64,000 nt of DNA from the NCBI GenBank assembly GCA_037355855.1, contig CM074767.1, forward strand, positions 558,001 through 622,000. Direction: 5' to 3'. The position numbers and the translations under genes were made by a program. Under the pieces are notes generated by a model. The model was given only the letters and a program-made list of their open reading frames with translations. It was not told the origin of the DNA and ran no database searches. Each line of letters begins with the position of its first letter. Positions within the stretch are counted from its first letter, which is position 1. The DNA is from Pseudo-nitzschia pungens (lineage: Eukaryota; Bacillariophyta; Bacillariophyceae; Bacillariales; Bacillariaceae). Below are positions 45,181 through 55,013 of the stretch, one piece after another.

Positions 45181-46872
45181 ATGTTTCACAATGGAAGTAT
45201 CAGTAATGGTAATGCTCCCCATCGTAACAACCGAATCGGCCATAGGCATTATCGCAAACGGGGAAACAAACGGATGTTGGCAGACTGCGAACAAGAGACA
45301 GAATCAAACGAGCTGCTGGACGGAGACACGAGCGACCCTCGTTCCGCGCACCCATCACCTTCTGTTCCCTGGTGCGATGAAGTTCACCGAGAATTCGTCA
45401 AAGCTGTTTTTCAGATCGGAATCGAACAATCCTCTCCGGCCGTCATTGCCGAGGAAATGATCACAAAGAATAGCTACAACAGTCCTGCATCGTCTAATCC
45501 GGAACCACCGTCGTTCTGGGATCGCAAGGTCGCGGAATGGTCGGGGAGTTCTCACAGCGCACCGGTACACGGCATTGGCCGGAAGAAAGCTCTCGCCGAG
45601 TATTACAAACGGGAACTCACCGGAGAACGTCTCAAATCCCACCTCCAAAAACTCCGCAAACAAAAAGACAAGGAGATCGATCTCTTTCTGGAGGAATACG
45701 ATTCAAACCTGGCGAAAGAAAAGTCTCTCGATCGATTTCGGAAGGAGGTCGATGAGCGGGAAGCCAAGCGCCGAGAAAACGCCCGAGAAAACCGGCTCCG
45801 GAAAAAGCGCCAGAGACCCCCGAATCTTTTGGAACCCGTGGAGTGGGGAATCAATGTTTGTGACGATCGATCCTGCCAGCTCGATCCCACCGAAGCCTCG
45901 CGAGTAGAGGAAGAGCGACTCCTGTCCCTTTACTTGCCCCTTCGGGTTGCGGGCAACGACAGGAATGGAAATGAGGATGCCGAGGATGACGAGCAAGGTT
46001 CCAAGTCTCTGTTTCCCGCCGGTGGCAATGCGATAGGAAAACTCACCTGGGCGGTACAAAAAGACCTTCAATCTCGAAGGAAGTCGAAAAAGGATGGTCC
46101 TGTTTCGGCGTTTGATCTGCGGAGGGGCAGCAACGGAGAAAGTTTGGGGGCAGACGATGGGTCGGTGGCTTCTGCCACTAGTGACACAGCAGTTGCCGCC
46201 GGGGAGGTGGCCGACGCCCTTGCCTCTTCGTGTTATCGCGGGAGTAAACGCCGAACCACCGTCATCCACTGCGCTAGTAGCGAAGGCGAAGACCAAGACG
46301 AAGATGTCCTCACCAATAACGACGAGAAGGATCGGCACGACGTTGTATCCATACCGACCCTGACGGAAGCCGAGAAAAATAGTCCCTTGGGTGTCAGCAT
46401 GCGTCTGACATGGGATCTAATTCGCTACATGCATGGTGTGATTGCCGAAGACCGCACGACGCCAGAGCAAGGACAGCCTTTTGGCAAAAAGAGCGGCAAC
46501 GAAATCAACAATTGTGGAAATCACAAAGCGAATCTTGCATTGCGTGCGAGCCTGCACACTTTAAGCAACGAATCGTCCACGTTGCCCCTTGATACCAGCG
46601 CCTGCGCGTGGGTTTCCCCAGATATCAATCACCAGAACAACGACAATGGCCGCCATTACAACCTCGGAAGCGTCAACCCGCATTTAACAGTGGGCATGGC
46701 CGCGAACGTACCACCTCCAACAACCTTAATGACCACAACTGCTGGGAACGTTATGACCATGATGAGTGGAGCGATGGGCTTTGAAGGAATTCCTGTACGG
46801 ATGAGCAATTCGTTTTTCCCTAGGTCGACCACAACCAATATGTCTTATGACCAACAGATGTATCCGAGCTGA
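45181..46872 (+). CDS. GARP-type MYB (SHLQK) protein with insert
   Basis: 563 aa from ATG 45181. Residues about 61-173 show a split GARP/MYB-like domain: VPWCDEVHREFVKAVFQIGI and SSPAVIAEEM (first helices), then a ~50-residue insertion, then LTGERLKSHLQKLRKQKDKE and a FLEEYD tail. The third helix corresponds to the SHLQKYR DNA-recognition helix of plant GARP regulators, with LRK in place of the usual YRK. A basic stretch follows (RENARENRLRKKRQRP, about residues 195-215), a likely nuclear signal. The rest is low complexity with Asp/Glu and Asn runs. Putative DNA-binding regulator, target unknown. It shares the SHLQK..K..FLxEYD layout with the gene at 61832, so the two are paralogous. Confidence 0.72.
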   Translation: MFHNGSISNGNAPHRNNRIGHRHYRKRGNKRMLADCEQETESNELLDGDTSDPRSAHPSPSVPWCDEVHREFVKAVFQIGIEQSSPAVIAEEMITKNSYNSPASSNPEPPSFWDRKVAEWSGSSHSAPVHGIGRKKALAEYYKRELTGERLKSHLQKLRKQKDKEIDLFLEEYDSNLAKEKSLDRFRKEVDEREAKRRENARENRLRKKRQRPPNLLEPVEWGINVCDDRSCQLDPTEASRVEEERLLSLYLPLRVAGNDRNGNEDAEDDEQGSKSLFPAGGNAIGKLTWAVQKDLQSRRKSKKDGPVSAFDLRRGSNGESLGADDGSVASATSDTAVAAGEVADALASSCYRGSKRRTTVIHCASSEGEDQDEDVLTNNDEKDRHDVVSIPTLTEAEKNSPLGVSMRLTWDLIRYMHGVIAEDRTTPEQGQPFGKKSGNEINNCGNHKANLALRASLHTLSNESSTLPLDTSACAWVSPDINHQNNDNGRHYNLGSVNPHLTVGMAANVPPPTTLMTTTAGNVMTMMSGAMGFEGIPVRMSNSFFPRSTTTNMSYDQQMYPS

Positions 46873-47881
46873 TTCCAACAAGTCAAGTGAATTCTGTAGC
46901 AACTTCAACGACATCAGAGCTTTCCATCGGAAGCATTTTCAGAGGACAAAATGCGATGGGATTAACAGAAGCAGCAGCAAGAGAATCTGTGTCGTCCAGA
47001 AACCACGAAAGTTCTACCTTTTTGTTGGTCGTTTGTGCTATAATGACACAGAGGCAATATTTTTTCAACTGGAAAGATTCTTCTACATGACAGATGTACA
47101 TGGTGTATTGCACTTCATTCGTTTCCTGACTGTTGTCGTATCTTTGTGAGTAACGCAGTCCTCTCGGATCCCCCAGCATTCTCCGAATTCTTCATTTGAT
47201 CTAACTTTGGTTGCTTGATCGAAAGTGTCTTCAAATGGTACTCAGAAATCCGTGACAATTTTGCAATTTTGGTTTCCCTTGAAGTGGAAACAGCTCTGAA
47301 GAATACAAAATATTTAGAATGAAATGCACTTTTTCGAGGTGTTTCATGAAGTACCGGTAGGTTGTGCGTGTCATGATTTTGAAAACAATAATCCGAACTT
47401 CGTATTGAAGTAGAATTAGATGGCGTTAACAAGAGAGTTCAGAAAAAATAATGAGAGAGTAAGCCTTACTCGTACCTTACCGGTACGTAAGGTTATTATT
47501 TCGTATTTCCACCCAATCCGACTTGGTTGTACATACTTGTATTCAACATAATTCATGAGGGCTTAATTCTTTTCAATCAAGTTTGAACACTATTCGCGCA
47601 CGCAAAGATTTGAAACATCATGAACCTTCTCATTTTACATGATCGGATGTCAAAGAATGAATGTACCGGTAATCTTACCCGTCGCCGGCGTCTGATCCCT
47701 GAAATGTACCATGTGGGGAATAGAAGAGTGCAGTCATAGTCTCTACCGATTATTTTTGTGCTATGAGTTTGAAGAGTCAAAGCCTTTTACTTTTGCTCGA
47801 TGAAAATTGTCATCCATAACACTGTATTGCTTTCAACCCTCGGTCATCATTTTAAGCTGTTTTGTATGAAATTGTACGGCG
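46873..47881. other. Intergenic
   Basis: No gene supported. Small open frames on both strands (about 46883-47180, 47577-47780) have no motif and no codon or splice support. Confidence 0.55.
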
Positions 47882-49537
47882 ATGGTGCATTTCGCCAACT
47901 ACCCGCAAATGCCGCAAGACCCAGAAACTCTTTTTCAATGCTTGATGGGAAGTCTGATGGCGATCGGCGTTTCTACGAAGGCCTGGTCACTTCTCAAATC
48001 GTACAATGAGGGCACAACATTCAGGAACAGATTGTCAAAAGACTCCAATAGGAGTGACGAAACCAAACCCGGCACAATTGTTTCCCTCCAGAGACGTTTC
48101 CTTCCGGTATTCTTTTTGTTCCGTACAAGCTTTTGGATTTCAGGACCCTACTTTTACGAAGTTTACTCTTCGAAGAGTTTAAAGTATATAGACGGGACCT
48201 CATCGCCAGCCACCAAAGACTTCGTGACAAAGATATCTCTGGTCGGGTACCTGGCTATTGCACTGTTGGGTCCACCCGTGGGTAGAGTAATTGATCGATA
48301 TGGCCGAAAGGCGGCAACGGTGAGCACTGCTTTGATGTACGCTTTTGGATCCCTATTTGTCCTTTCCAGTATGCCTTCCGTGTTATACATAGGTCGTGCT
48401 TTGGTCAGCATCGCTTCCTCCCGCTTAACTTCGACACCAGAAGCATGGTTGATAGGTGAATATCTTTCGATTCAAAAAAAAGGTCAAAATGAATTGAATC
48501 AAGGTAGCCAATGCTGGTTGTCTGAAACTTTTGGTTTGGCGTATGGGGGAGATGCCCTGATTGCAATCCTTGCTGGTCAAATTGCCACTCTTGCCGCGAC
48601 TTACGTCGGAAGCCCTACAGGTCCGTATTTGGTGTGTCCCTTGTTTTTAGGCATGGCAGTACTACTGATAATTGTCCTTTGGACAGAAAATAAAGAGGGA
48701 TTCCACTGTGACAGCAAAAATTCCACCAGGACTGACCAGAAAGTGGAAGCGACCGATGATACCAAACGAAACGGACTAAAAGTCATATTTTCCGATCCGA
48801 AGATAGTCATGGTTGGTTTGATGCAGAGTTTATTCGAAGGATCCATGTATATCTTTGTTCTTGTTTGGCCTCCCATATTTAGCCAGAGCATCCGAAAGGC
48901 TTTTGGTCAATCAGCTGTCATTCCCTTTGGTACTATTTTTTCGTGTTTCATGGCATGTTGTCTCCTGGGCTCAATAATTTTTGGACAACTGCGAAAGTTG
49001 GCGGTTGATGTGGCGAGCATCATGACTGGAATGCTCTTTCTTTCGAGCACGGTTCTTTTCTGGTCGGTGCGTGCCATCCAAACAGAAAATTTTGCTGCAA
49101 TAATTGTCGCTCTTTTTGCTTTTGAGGCCTGCGTTGGAATATATTTTCCTTCTATTGGTATTATTCGGATTCAAGTGCTGCCCGAGTCCCACAGGTCCAT
49201 GATCATGACATTGTTTGCAGTTCCATTGAATCTCTTTGTCGTGAGTGTTATACTCTTACAGTCGATACTTGGTGATATTGGGGCGCTCGCAATCGCGGGT
49301 TCTGGTATGGGATTGGCAACCGTATGCATGATTTTTCTTCGATGGGAACTTCAGAAGGAGGAACAGAACAGAGTACGGAGAACAAGGCAGAACTGGCTTC
49401 GTATCAAAGCCGCCACCACATTCACAAAACTCTATCTCGATAAGAACTGTTCGCTGTCAGGCTCGCGCGAACTTGAGCAGCATGTTGAGACTATCAAGCA
49501 GTTACACAGGAGCAATTCCTTGCTTGGTATTCCATAG
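47882..49537 (+). CDS. MFSD5/MOT2-type major facilitator transporter
   Basis: 551 aa from ATG 47882; about 12 hydrophobic segments. Fits the MFS family of molybdate-anion transporter MOT2 and animal MFSD5. Diagnostic pieces: GPYFYEVYSSK near the start, VGRVIDRYGRKAA (the A-like loop), EAWLIGEYL, QSLFEGSMYIFVLVWPPIF and FEACVGIYFPSIGIIRIQVL, followed by PESHRSMIM and PLNLFVV. MFSD5-family members move molybdate in the algae where they were tested; whether this one does is inference. The C-terminal cytoplasmic tail (about residues 500-551) is basic and probably disordered. No signal peptide beyond the membrane segments. Confidence 0.85.
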   Translation: MVHFANYPQMPQDPETLFQCLMGSLMAIGVSTKAWSLLKSYNEGTTFRNRLSKDSNRSDETKPGTIVSLQRRFLPVFFLFRTSFWISGPYFYEVYSSKSLKYIDGTSSPATKDFVTKISLVGYLAIALLGPPVGRVIDRYGRKAATVSTALMYAFGSLFVLSSMPSVLYIGRALVSIASSRLTSTPEAWLIGEYLSIQKKGQNELNQGSQCWLSETFGLAYGGDALIAILAGQIATLAATYVGSPTGPYLVCPLFLGMAVLLIIVLWTENKEGFHCDSKNSTRTDQKVEATDDTKRNGLKVIFSDPKIVMVGLMQSLFEGSMYIFVLVWPPIFSQSIRKAFGQSAVIPFGTIFSCFMACCLLGSIIFGQLRKLAVDVASIMTGMLFLSSTVLFWSVRAIQTENFAAIIVALFAFEACVGIYFPSIGIIRIQVLPESHRSMIMTLFAVPLNLFVVSVILLQSILGDIGALAIAGSGMGLATVCMIFLRWELQKEEQNRVRRTRQNWLRIKAATTFTKLYLDKNCSLSGSRELEQHVETIKQLHRSNSLLGIP

Positions 49538-49966
49538 ACCAGGTAGGGCCATTATTTTGTTTGAAACGCAATATTCGTTTTCACCTACTTTATTATATAC
49601 GTAGTATGTTATTGTTCACTAAATGTTTAGCCTTGAACTAGCAAGTTTGGATCTAAAGTTGAAGGAGGAAACCCCGTGTGAGAAATTTTTGGATTTTGCT
49701 GTCATATTGTCATCTGATGGTCACCATGTTGTTCGCTCTTATAGTCTTATTGTGGAGAGAAAAGAAGAAGAATCAATCAACTCTAAATCCTTACAATGTT
49801 GGTTCAATGGCTTCACTTGCAGCATAACCATCTTCGGTGCAACTTTCTCGAAATGTTGTGAACGACTGACAGCAAGGTGCGCATTACATGAATTCTTGGG
49901 AGAACGGATGAGTCACCGACTGGTACAGAATATGCATCTGTTTTTCTACTTATCGACTCCATTGCT
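49538..49966. other. Convergent intergenic region
   Basis: A 115-codon plus frame (49623-49970) begins with ATG but overlaps the 3' end of the BTB gene and has no recognisable domain. Treated as non-coding. Confidence 0.5.
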
Positions 49967-51544
49967 TTAGTGGTTTATTGAGTGAAGACGAACTTGAGGT
50001 AGCGGTAGAGCACCTTTGCCGGCTATCCAGCCTCTCAGTGGAGGGAATGGGCATTCTTCATCCCATTCATCCGAAGGGGACATTCGATACATGTCGATAT
50101 CATCGTCATTTCCGGGTTCCTCTGATTCTCGAGAGATGAGAGATATCCACCATTCATCTTCGTATCGATAAATGATGAGCTCCCGAGATTCTCCACCAAT
50201 CATAAGCTGTTTACTGAATTTCATTGCATTTTGAAACCATCCCGACATTGTGTAGATGCCGTTTACAAGCTCCGATCCTGCACCAGAAACAACTGGCTGC
50301 GGGAATTTTTGTCCAGATTGTTCGAATTCTATTGATTTGAGAAGAATAGATTCCATCACTATTGGTGGCAGCTTCCGAAGCCTTCCTCGAAGGAGATTGG
50401 AATCGATTCCAAATTGCCAACTACCACTTTTTGTGTCATACAATGCCTGAATACATCTTGTTTGAAGAGAAGTAAGACATTCGTCAGCACCCTGACTGTT
50501 GACCAGGTTCGGGTTAGTTTTCATTGCTTCGAAGTATACGCGTTGCTCTTGTTCCATTAATAGTATGGCAACCTTTGACGAAATATTGGGTAGCGAGTCG
50601 GTGTGCGTGAGAATGTGGAATCGATCGAGGTTGACTAAAGATGGGTGCTTTTCCAAAAAGTAAGCAAGATTCTCGCTCCAGTTTTTCACTGTGGTTTTCA
50701 GTTGTGACTTTCCGTCCGGATGCATCGTTCGTATCTCCCACAATCGACACCAAAGGTCAATGTTAGGGATGTTCGCGAGGGCGTAGTCCTTGGAGAAAAG
50801 TTGAGGCTCTTTGCTGCAAACGTGCAAGATAGCCTCTTGCAAGTCGTGCATTGCCATAATCTGAGCCTGCTGGTAGTACAACGCAAGACAAATACTCTTT
50901 TCCTTTGAGCCGCCGTGAAAGTGTGAGGGCGTAGAGTGCATCTGGCTTTGGATGAAATTCTCTGCTTTGCTCTTCAAGGTTTCGATCCCAAAGTAATCGC
51001 TTAGATTTAGAACAGAAATGATGTGTCTTGCATTCAAATCAACCATTCCCGTGTAACAATATTCCAGTACTATTTCGAAATCCTCGAGGGTTACGGTAGG
51101 TGCCGGCAGATGTATAGTGCTCTCCCCTTGACTACTCTCGGAGAAACCACCAAGAAAAATCTTCTCGAAGTAGTCGCTATGAACACCTAAGGATGATCGA
51201 TGTACTGAGTAGGTCATGATGTTGGTTGTTCCCACATTGATGGTTAAACCTTCGTCTTGATTGGCTACTTGAGTTTGATTGTCATCAGAAAAGTATAGAA
51301 CATGTATTTTCCAATCGGCATACTTGACATCCTCCAGGCACGAAGATCTAGCCCAATGCAAGCGCCGTACAGGATGTTTTCCGATACTGCTTAGATTAAC
51401 GGGAGAAACTCGACGTTCGGCATAAAGTATACCATCATCGACTGCATGGGTTATCCTTCGCCTTTTATTGCTAACAGAATCTTGAGAATAGACATCGATT
51501 GACTTTGAATCGCCGTCATTATCATTGTTTCTTTGATTCAACAT
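49967..51544 (-). CDS. BTB/POZ domain protein
   Basis: 525 aa from ATG 51544. A BTB fold occupies about residues 85-210: VHRSSLGVHSDYFEKIFLGG, VTLEDFEIVLEYCYTGMVDL, then a BACK-like helical part starting IISVLNLSDYFGIETLKSKA. The region from ~210 to ~380 is helical (for example QAQIMAMHDLQEAILHVCSK) and the C-terminal 120 residues (LRKLPPIVMESILLKSIE, a YTMSGWFQNAMKF block) look globular. BTB-BACK proteins commonly serve as CUL3 ubiquitin-ligase adaptors; no Kelch or MATH partner domain is visible here, so the role as adaptor is only suggested. No targeting sequence. A Trp/Ser-rich C-terminus closes the protein. Confidence 0.82.
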   Translation of the reverse strand: MLNQRNNDNDGDSKSIDVYSQDSVSNKRRRITHAVDDGILYAERRVSPVNLSSIGKHPVRRLHWARSSCLEDVKYADWKIHVLYFSDDNQTQVANQDEGLTINVGTTNIMTYSVHRSSLGVHSDYFEKIFLGGFSESSQGESTIHLPAPTVTLEDFEIVLEYCYTGMVDLNARHIISVLNLSDYFGIETLKSKAENFIQSQMHSTPSHFHGGSKEKSICLALYYQQAQIMAMHDLQEAILHVCSKEPQLFSKDYALANIPNIDLWCRLWEIRTMHPDGKSQLKTTVKNWSENLAYFLEKHPSLVNLDRFHILTHTDSLPNISSKVAILLMEQEQRVYFEAMKTNPNLVNSQGADECLTSLQTRCIQALYDTKSGSWQFGIDSNLLRGRLRKLPPIVMESILLKSIEFEQSGQKFPQPVVSGAGSELVNGIYTMSGWFQNAMKFSKQLMIGGESRELIIYRYEDEWWISLISRESEEPGNDDDIDMYRMSPSDEWDEECPFPPLRGWIAGKGALPLPQVRLHSINH

Positions 51545-51673
51545 GTGTTGATATAATTATTGTTACTGTTCTCGAGCATTCCTGGAACAAGTTTCCGATG
51601 TTGTGAAAATACTTTTATGAACTAGTAATCCGTTGCCGACCTCTATTCTTCCATATTGCAGACTTTTTCATTG

Positions 51674-51983
51674 TAGTCGTTCGTTCTGAAGTTCTGTCAC
51701 TGCAGTAGAGATTCGCAAAAGAAAAAACTACGGAGACCTCAAAATGCGAGAACAGAGATTTAATTAAGCTACTGTAACGCAAAGTCAAAGGAGAAATCGA
51801 AAAGATTTTCCATGATTCTCAACAATAGTCGTTCGTTCTGAAGTTCTGTCACTGCAGTAGAGATTCGCAAAAGAAAAAACAACGGAGACCTCATAATGCG
51901 AGAACAGATTTAATTAAGCTAACCTTACTGTAACGCAAAGTGAAAGGAGAAATCGAAAAGATTTTCCATGATTCTCAACAATA
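51674..51983. repeat. 152-bp tandem duplication
   Basis: The sequence starting TAGTCGTTCGTTCTGAAGTT is present at 51674-51825 and 51826-51983, each running through CTGCAGTAGAGATTCGC and GATTTTCCATGATTCTCAAC. Copies differ by a few bases and a short indel. It lies upstream of the BTB start. Confidence 0.9.
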
Positions 51984-52292
51984 CCGGTACATCTACGCTC
52001 ATTCGGAGACCAGAACACTGAAAAAAGATGTTGTTGTTTCGTGCGATCAAATAATATTATAATTGGTTTGACAATACGTATTTTTTGAAATGCGTACTGT
52101 TAAGTGTAATTACCTGTACACTAGTCAACACACTTTAGATCGTGGAAACGAAGATTTATGACGAATGACGACGCACTAGACTACACGTAGATTTATTATT
52201 TATAATTTTCGTTTACTTGAAGTTGACTTGATGAGAACAGAACTTAAAGGGAAGCGATTTTGGGCAATGAAGCGAAATTCCCAGTGATTACT

Positions 52293-52510
52293 ACAAAATT
52301 CTTATCGGCTGTCCCCGGTTCTACGTCCCCGACTACTAATTTCTACTGAAACCCGGGGACAGCTGATGGGAATTCTGTAGAATTGAAGAACCTGACTCTC
52401 GTTGTAGTACATGTGATACTACTGCAAGATTCCAGTCAACTGTCCGCCGGTTCTACATCCCGAACTACTTAATTAATTCGAAGGAAAACGGGGGATAGCT
52501 GATTGGAATT
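52293..52510. repeat. Two tandem hairpins (CTGTCCCCGG type)
   Basis: Hairpin 1 arms 52293-52318 and 52353-52378 are reverse complements with few mismatches (core GCTGTCCCCGG / CCGGGGACAGC). A diverged copy follows about 130 bp on (about 52425-52510), with CTGTCCGCCGG and CGGGGGATAGC. Confidence 0.8.
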
Positions 52511-53228
52511 CCGTAATAAACAATAGGTTCGTGATGACATGGATCATCGATGGTCCATGACCATGTTAGTGTTTGATTCAAACGGGAGCGTTCTGGAGTT
52601 GGAACGAGAACTAGATTCGTCGAATTACAGTGAGATACTTTCGAACGCGATCCGCAATCTAGTCAAGACACAGTAACGCATTGCCTTGTCGCTTGCTATC
52701 CGGTTCGGCATCTTGCTATCTGTGAGACGTCTCCCTTCATCTCGAAGCCTGCTAGACACCCGATCCTCGTGATAGTTCGGTTTGAGGATCGGGGTACGTG
52801 CAGAGTTTTATTGATCTTGGAAACAAGTACGGAAGGAAGCATGACGCCCGAGTAAAAAGGTTTCAGTCTGGAATCACTCGATACGTAGTAGAAACAGAGT
52901 CGTTGGGAAAAGCGCTCGTCCTTTTTCCGTAAAAACTGAAAATATGAAACGATACCACTACAACTGGTAGTTTGATAGGGACAGAGGTTCATCACCACAG
53001 AGCGAAGAACCCCGTAATGACAAAGATTATTGCGAAATTGGATATATGTTCGTGTTGGATCTAGAGAGAGGTCGAAGAGACCAGCTTTTTTTTAAGTTGA
53101 AAGGTCGCACTAGTTTAGTGCCTAGATACAAACAATGAAAGCTCCTATGCAGAAGGAGGACTGCACCATTTCGATTAGTCGGATCTACTAGCCCTTGTTA
53201 ATGAAACAATAGCTCGTTCGCTGGCAAT
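52511..53228. other. Intergenic
   Basis: No gene supported. A 100-codon minus frame (52998-52696) begins with ATG but lacks any motif. Confidence 0.5.
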
Positions 53229-55013
53229 CTAATTGTTGGTTTTGGCAGCGGCTGCGGTTGCAGCTGCCGATCCCCCCATGGCATCCAGGACCACTCTCAC
53301 CTCACCAAGCATTCTCAAGACTTGTCTCCGGAGCTCGTCGACACCCACGTCTTCGTGGATACTTAGTCTTATGTAGGGGTAGTTGTTGTCGTTCTCCTGT
53401 ATCAACGCATCGAGTTCCTCGAGGGCGCCGTCGACGGTTCCCAGATCGTACTTGGACACGACGTCGATCCACGGCCTCCTCGGAAATCGCTGTCGAATCT
53501 CTCGCCGGAGCTGGAGCTGGTCCTCGACGCTCGAACACTTCTCCCCGGCGAGCCCCGATAGATCCATTACATACATGACCGCCGTTGGCAGGTGAGTCAT
53601 GGCCGCCAGTGTCAGCTCTTCCATTTCGTTCCGCTTGTGTTCTTCGCCTTCCGGTCGGACCAATATTCCCGGACTGTCCATGACCTGGCACAGCTGGGAG
53701 AAGGCGTATCGATTGTCTTCGCCGTCTTGATTTTTGATGGTCATCAGTCCCTCTCGCCGTCGCTTGGCCTTGCTGGACCGCGGATCTTCGTTCTGCGGTG
53801 GAACTACGGCGCGCGCTACTTCGTAGGCGCCCGCGGACGGGGAAGGGTCCTCGGTTTCGGAATCGCGGTTCTCCCCGGTTTCACTGCCGCCGGTCGAGGG
53901 AGCCCCGACAACGTTTTGCCAAAAGACTTCGACGTGCCCCAGGGTCATTCCGCGGGTCGTAAACGGATAGTTGTTGACCTCCGGCGTGGCAGAGGATATG
54001 GTTCGGACAATGCTCGACTTGCCAACGTTGGGTGCTCCCACTAGGACTACCGCGGGGGCATCCAGCTGGACGGCGGGGGCGCTCCGTAGCGACCGCTGCA
54101 GGTCGACCATGCCGGCCACCGGTTGAAAGGCGAATTCCTCGTACAGGTCCAGGAGAGCGGCGGTCCCTTCTTGTCGGGCAGCATTGGCCTCCTTGGCTGT
54201 CTCGGCGTGTTTGCACTTGTAGATCCATTCCTTTCCGGCCTCCAGAATCATCTTGCGGGCCTCGTGGATTTCTCCCAGCAGCACCTCCAGTGTCAGTCCG
54301 TCTTTTTTGATGCGAGCCCGCACCGTCAGATCGGCGACGGTGGCCTCGAAGGGGTGCAACCGCTTGAGTTCCCGGCGGTATCCGTTCACGATGTCCCGGA
54401 GTGGAATGCAGAGCTGTTGCATGAGCGTGTTGATGGTCTCCGACCCGTGCTTTCGGGCACGGTTGCGGATGTTCTTTACGGATTCATCGGCCTTGGTCCA
54501 TCCGGCAACTTTTTTTGCCCGGTCGGACATTTCCTTGGGTCCCTTGACGACCGGCAATCGGCGCAAGCCCCCGGTGTTTTGCGGCACATTTTTGCGGTTC
54601 TTGCCGGCGTTGCTCTGTCGGTTGCTTTTTTTGCTGTCTTTCGGCGCGTGGGATGTTTCGCTGCCTTTGGTTGAAAACAAGGCTGACGTCGGGACGACGG
54701 GATTGGGTCTCAACCGATTGTTGATGATGATGGTGTTGACGTTGTTGATGTTGTTGTTGATGGTGGTGTCTAGTAGATAAGGCGGTCGTTTTCTCGAAAT
54801 CACGGAGGAGATGCGTGGTCGTTGGGATGGAGCGTTTAGACGAAAGGCTTGGACAAGGGCTCCCGCCTTGGTTTTTCCTCGTGACAACATAGTGGACGAG
54901 GACAAGAGCACGATGGCGATCGTCGTTGCGAGACCGACACGAAGGGCCGATCGGGTAGTCTTGAATTCAAACGAAGACGAAGCGCAATTTCTCGCACGAG
55001 TGATGTGGCTCAT
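53229..55013 (-). CDS. Plastid-targeted NOG1-type GTPase
   Basis: 594 aa from ATG 55013. The N-terminus has a hydrophobic core (VGLATTIAIVLLSSS, about residues 28-42) followed by ALVQAFRLNAP, where the AF junction matches the Phe-containing plastid import site of diatoms. A NOG1-like helical region (DRAKKVAGWTKADESVKNIR, LMQQLCIPLRDIVNGY, LHPFEATVADLTVRARIK) leads to the G domain: G1 VLVGAPNVGKSS (about residue 325), G2 NYPFTTRGMTLGH, G3 MDSPGIL, and MYVMDLSGL. G4 is VSKYD, with Ser where Asn is usual (NKxD). A Ser/Glu-rich insertion of ~70 residues sits between G2 and G3. NOG1 assists large-ribosomal-subunit assembly; plants have a plastid relative. Plastid 50S maturation is therefore the likely job (inference). 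Confidence 0.82.
   Translation of the reverse strand: MSHITRARNCASSSFEFKTTRSALRVGLATTIAIVLLSSSTMLSRGKTKAGALVQAFRLNAPSQRPRISSVISRKRPPYLLDTTINNNINNVNTIIINNRLRPNPVVPTSALFSTKGSETSHAPKDSKKSNRQSNAGKNRKNVPQNTGGLRRLPVVKGPKEMSDRAKKVAGWTKADESVKNIRNRARKHGSETINTLMQQLCIPLRDIVNGYRRELKRLHPFEATVADLTVRARIKKDGLTLEVLLGEIHEARKMILEAGKEWIYKCKHAETAKEANAARQEGTAALLDLYEEFAFQPVAGMVDLQRSLRSAPAVQLDAPAVVLVGAPNVGKSSIVRTISSATPEVNNYPFTTRGMTLGHVEVFWQNVVGAPSTGGSETGENRDSETEDPSPSAGAYEVARAVVPPQNEDPRSSKAKRRREGLMTIKNQDGEDNRYAFSQLCQVMDSPGILVRPEGEEHKRNEMEELTLAAMTHLPTAVMYVMDLSGLAGEKCSSVEDQLQLRREIRQRFPRRPWIDVVSKYDLGTVDGALEELDALIQENDNNYPYIRLSIHEDVGVDELRRQVLRMLGEVRVVLDAMGGSAAATAAAAKTNN

Noticed and set aside
49623..49970. 115-codon plus-strand frame between the transporter and BTB genes
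   Set aside because: It sits in a short convergent gap, overlaps the BTB 3' end by a few bases, and shows no domain or expression-related signal.
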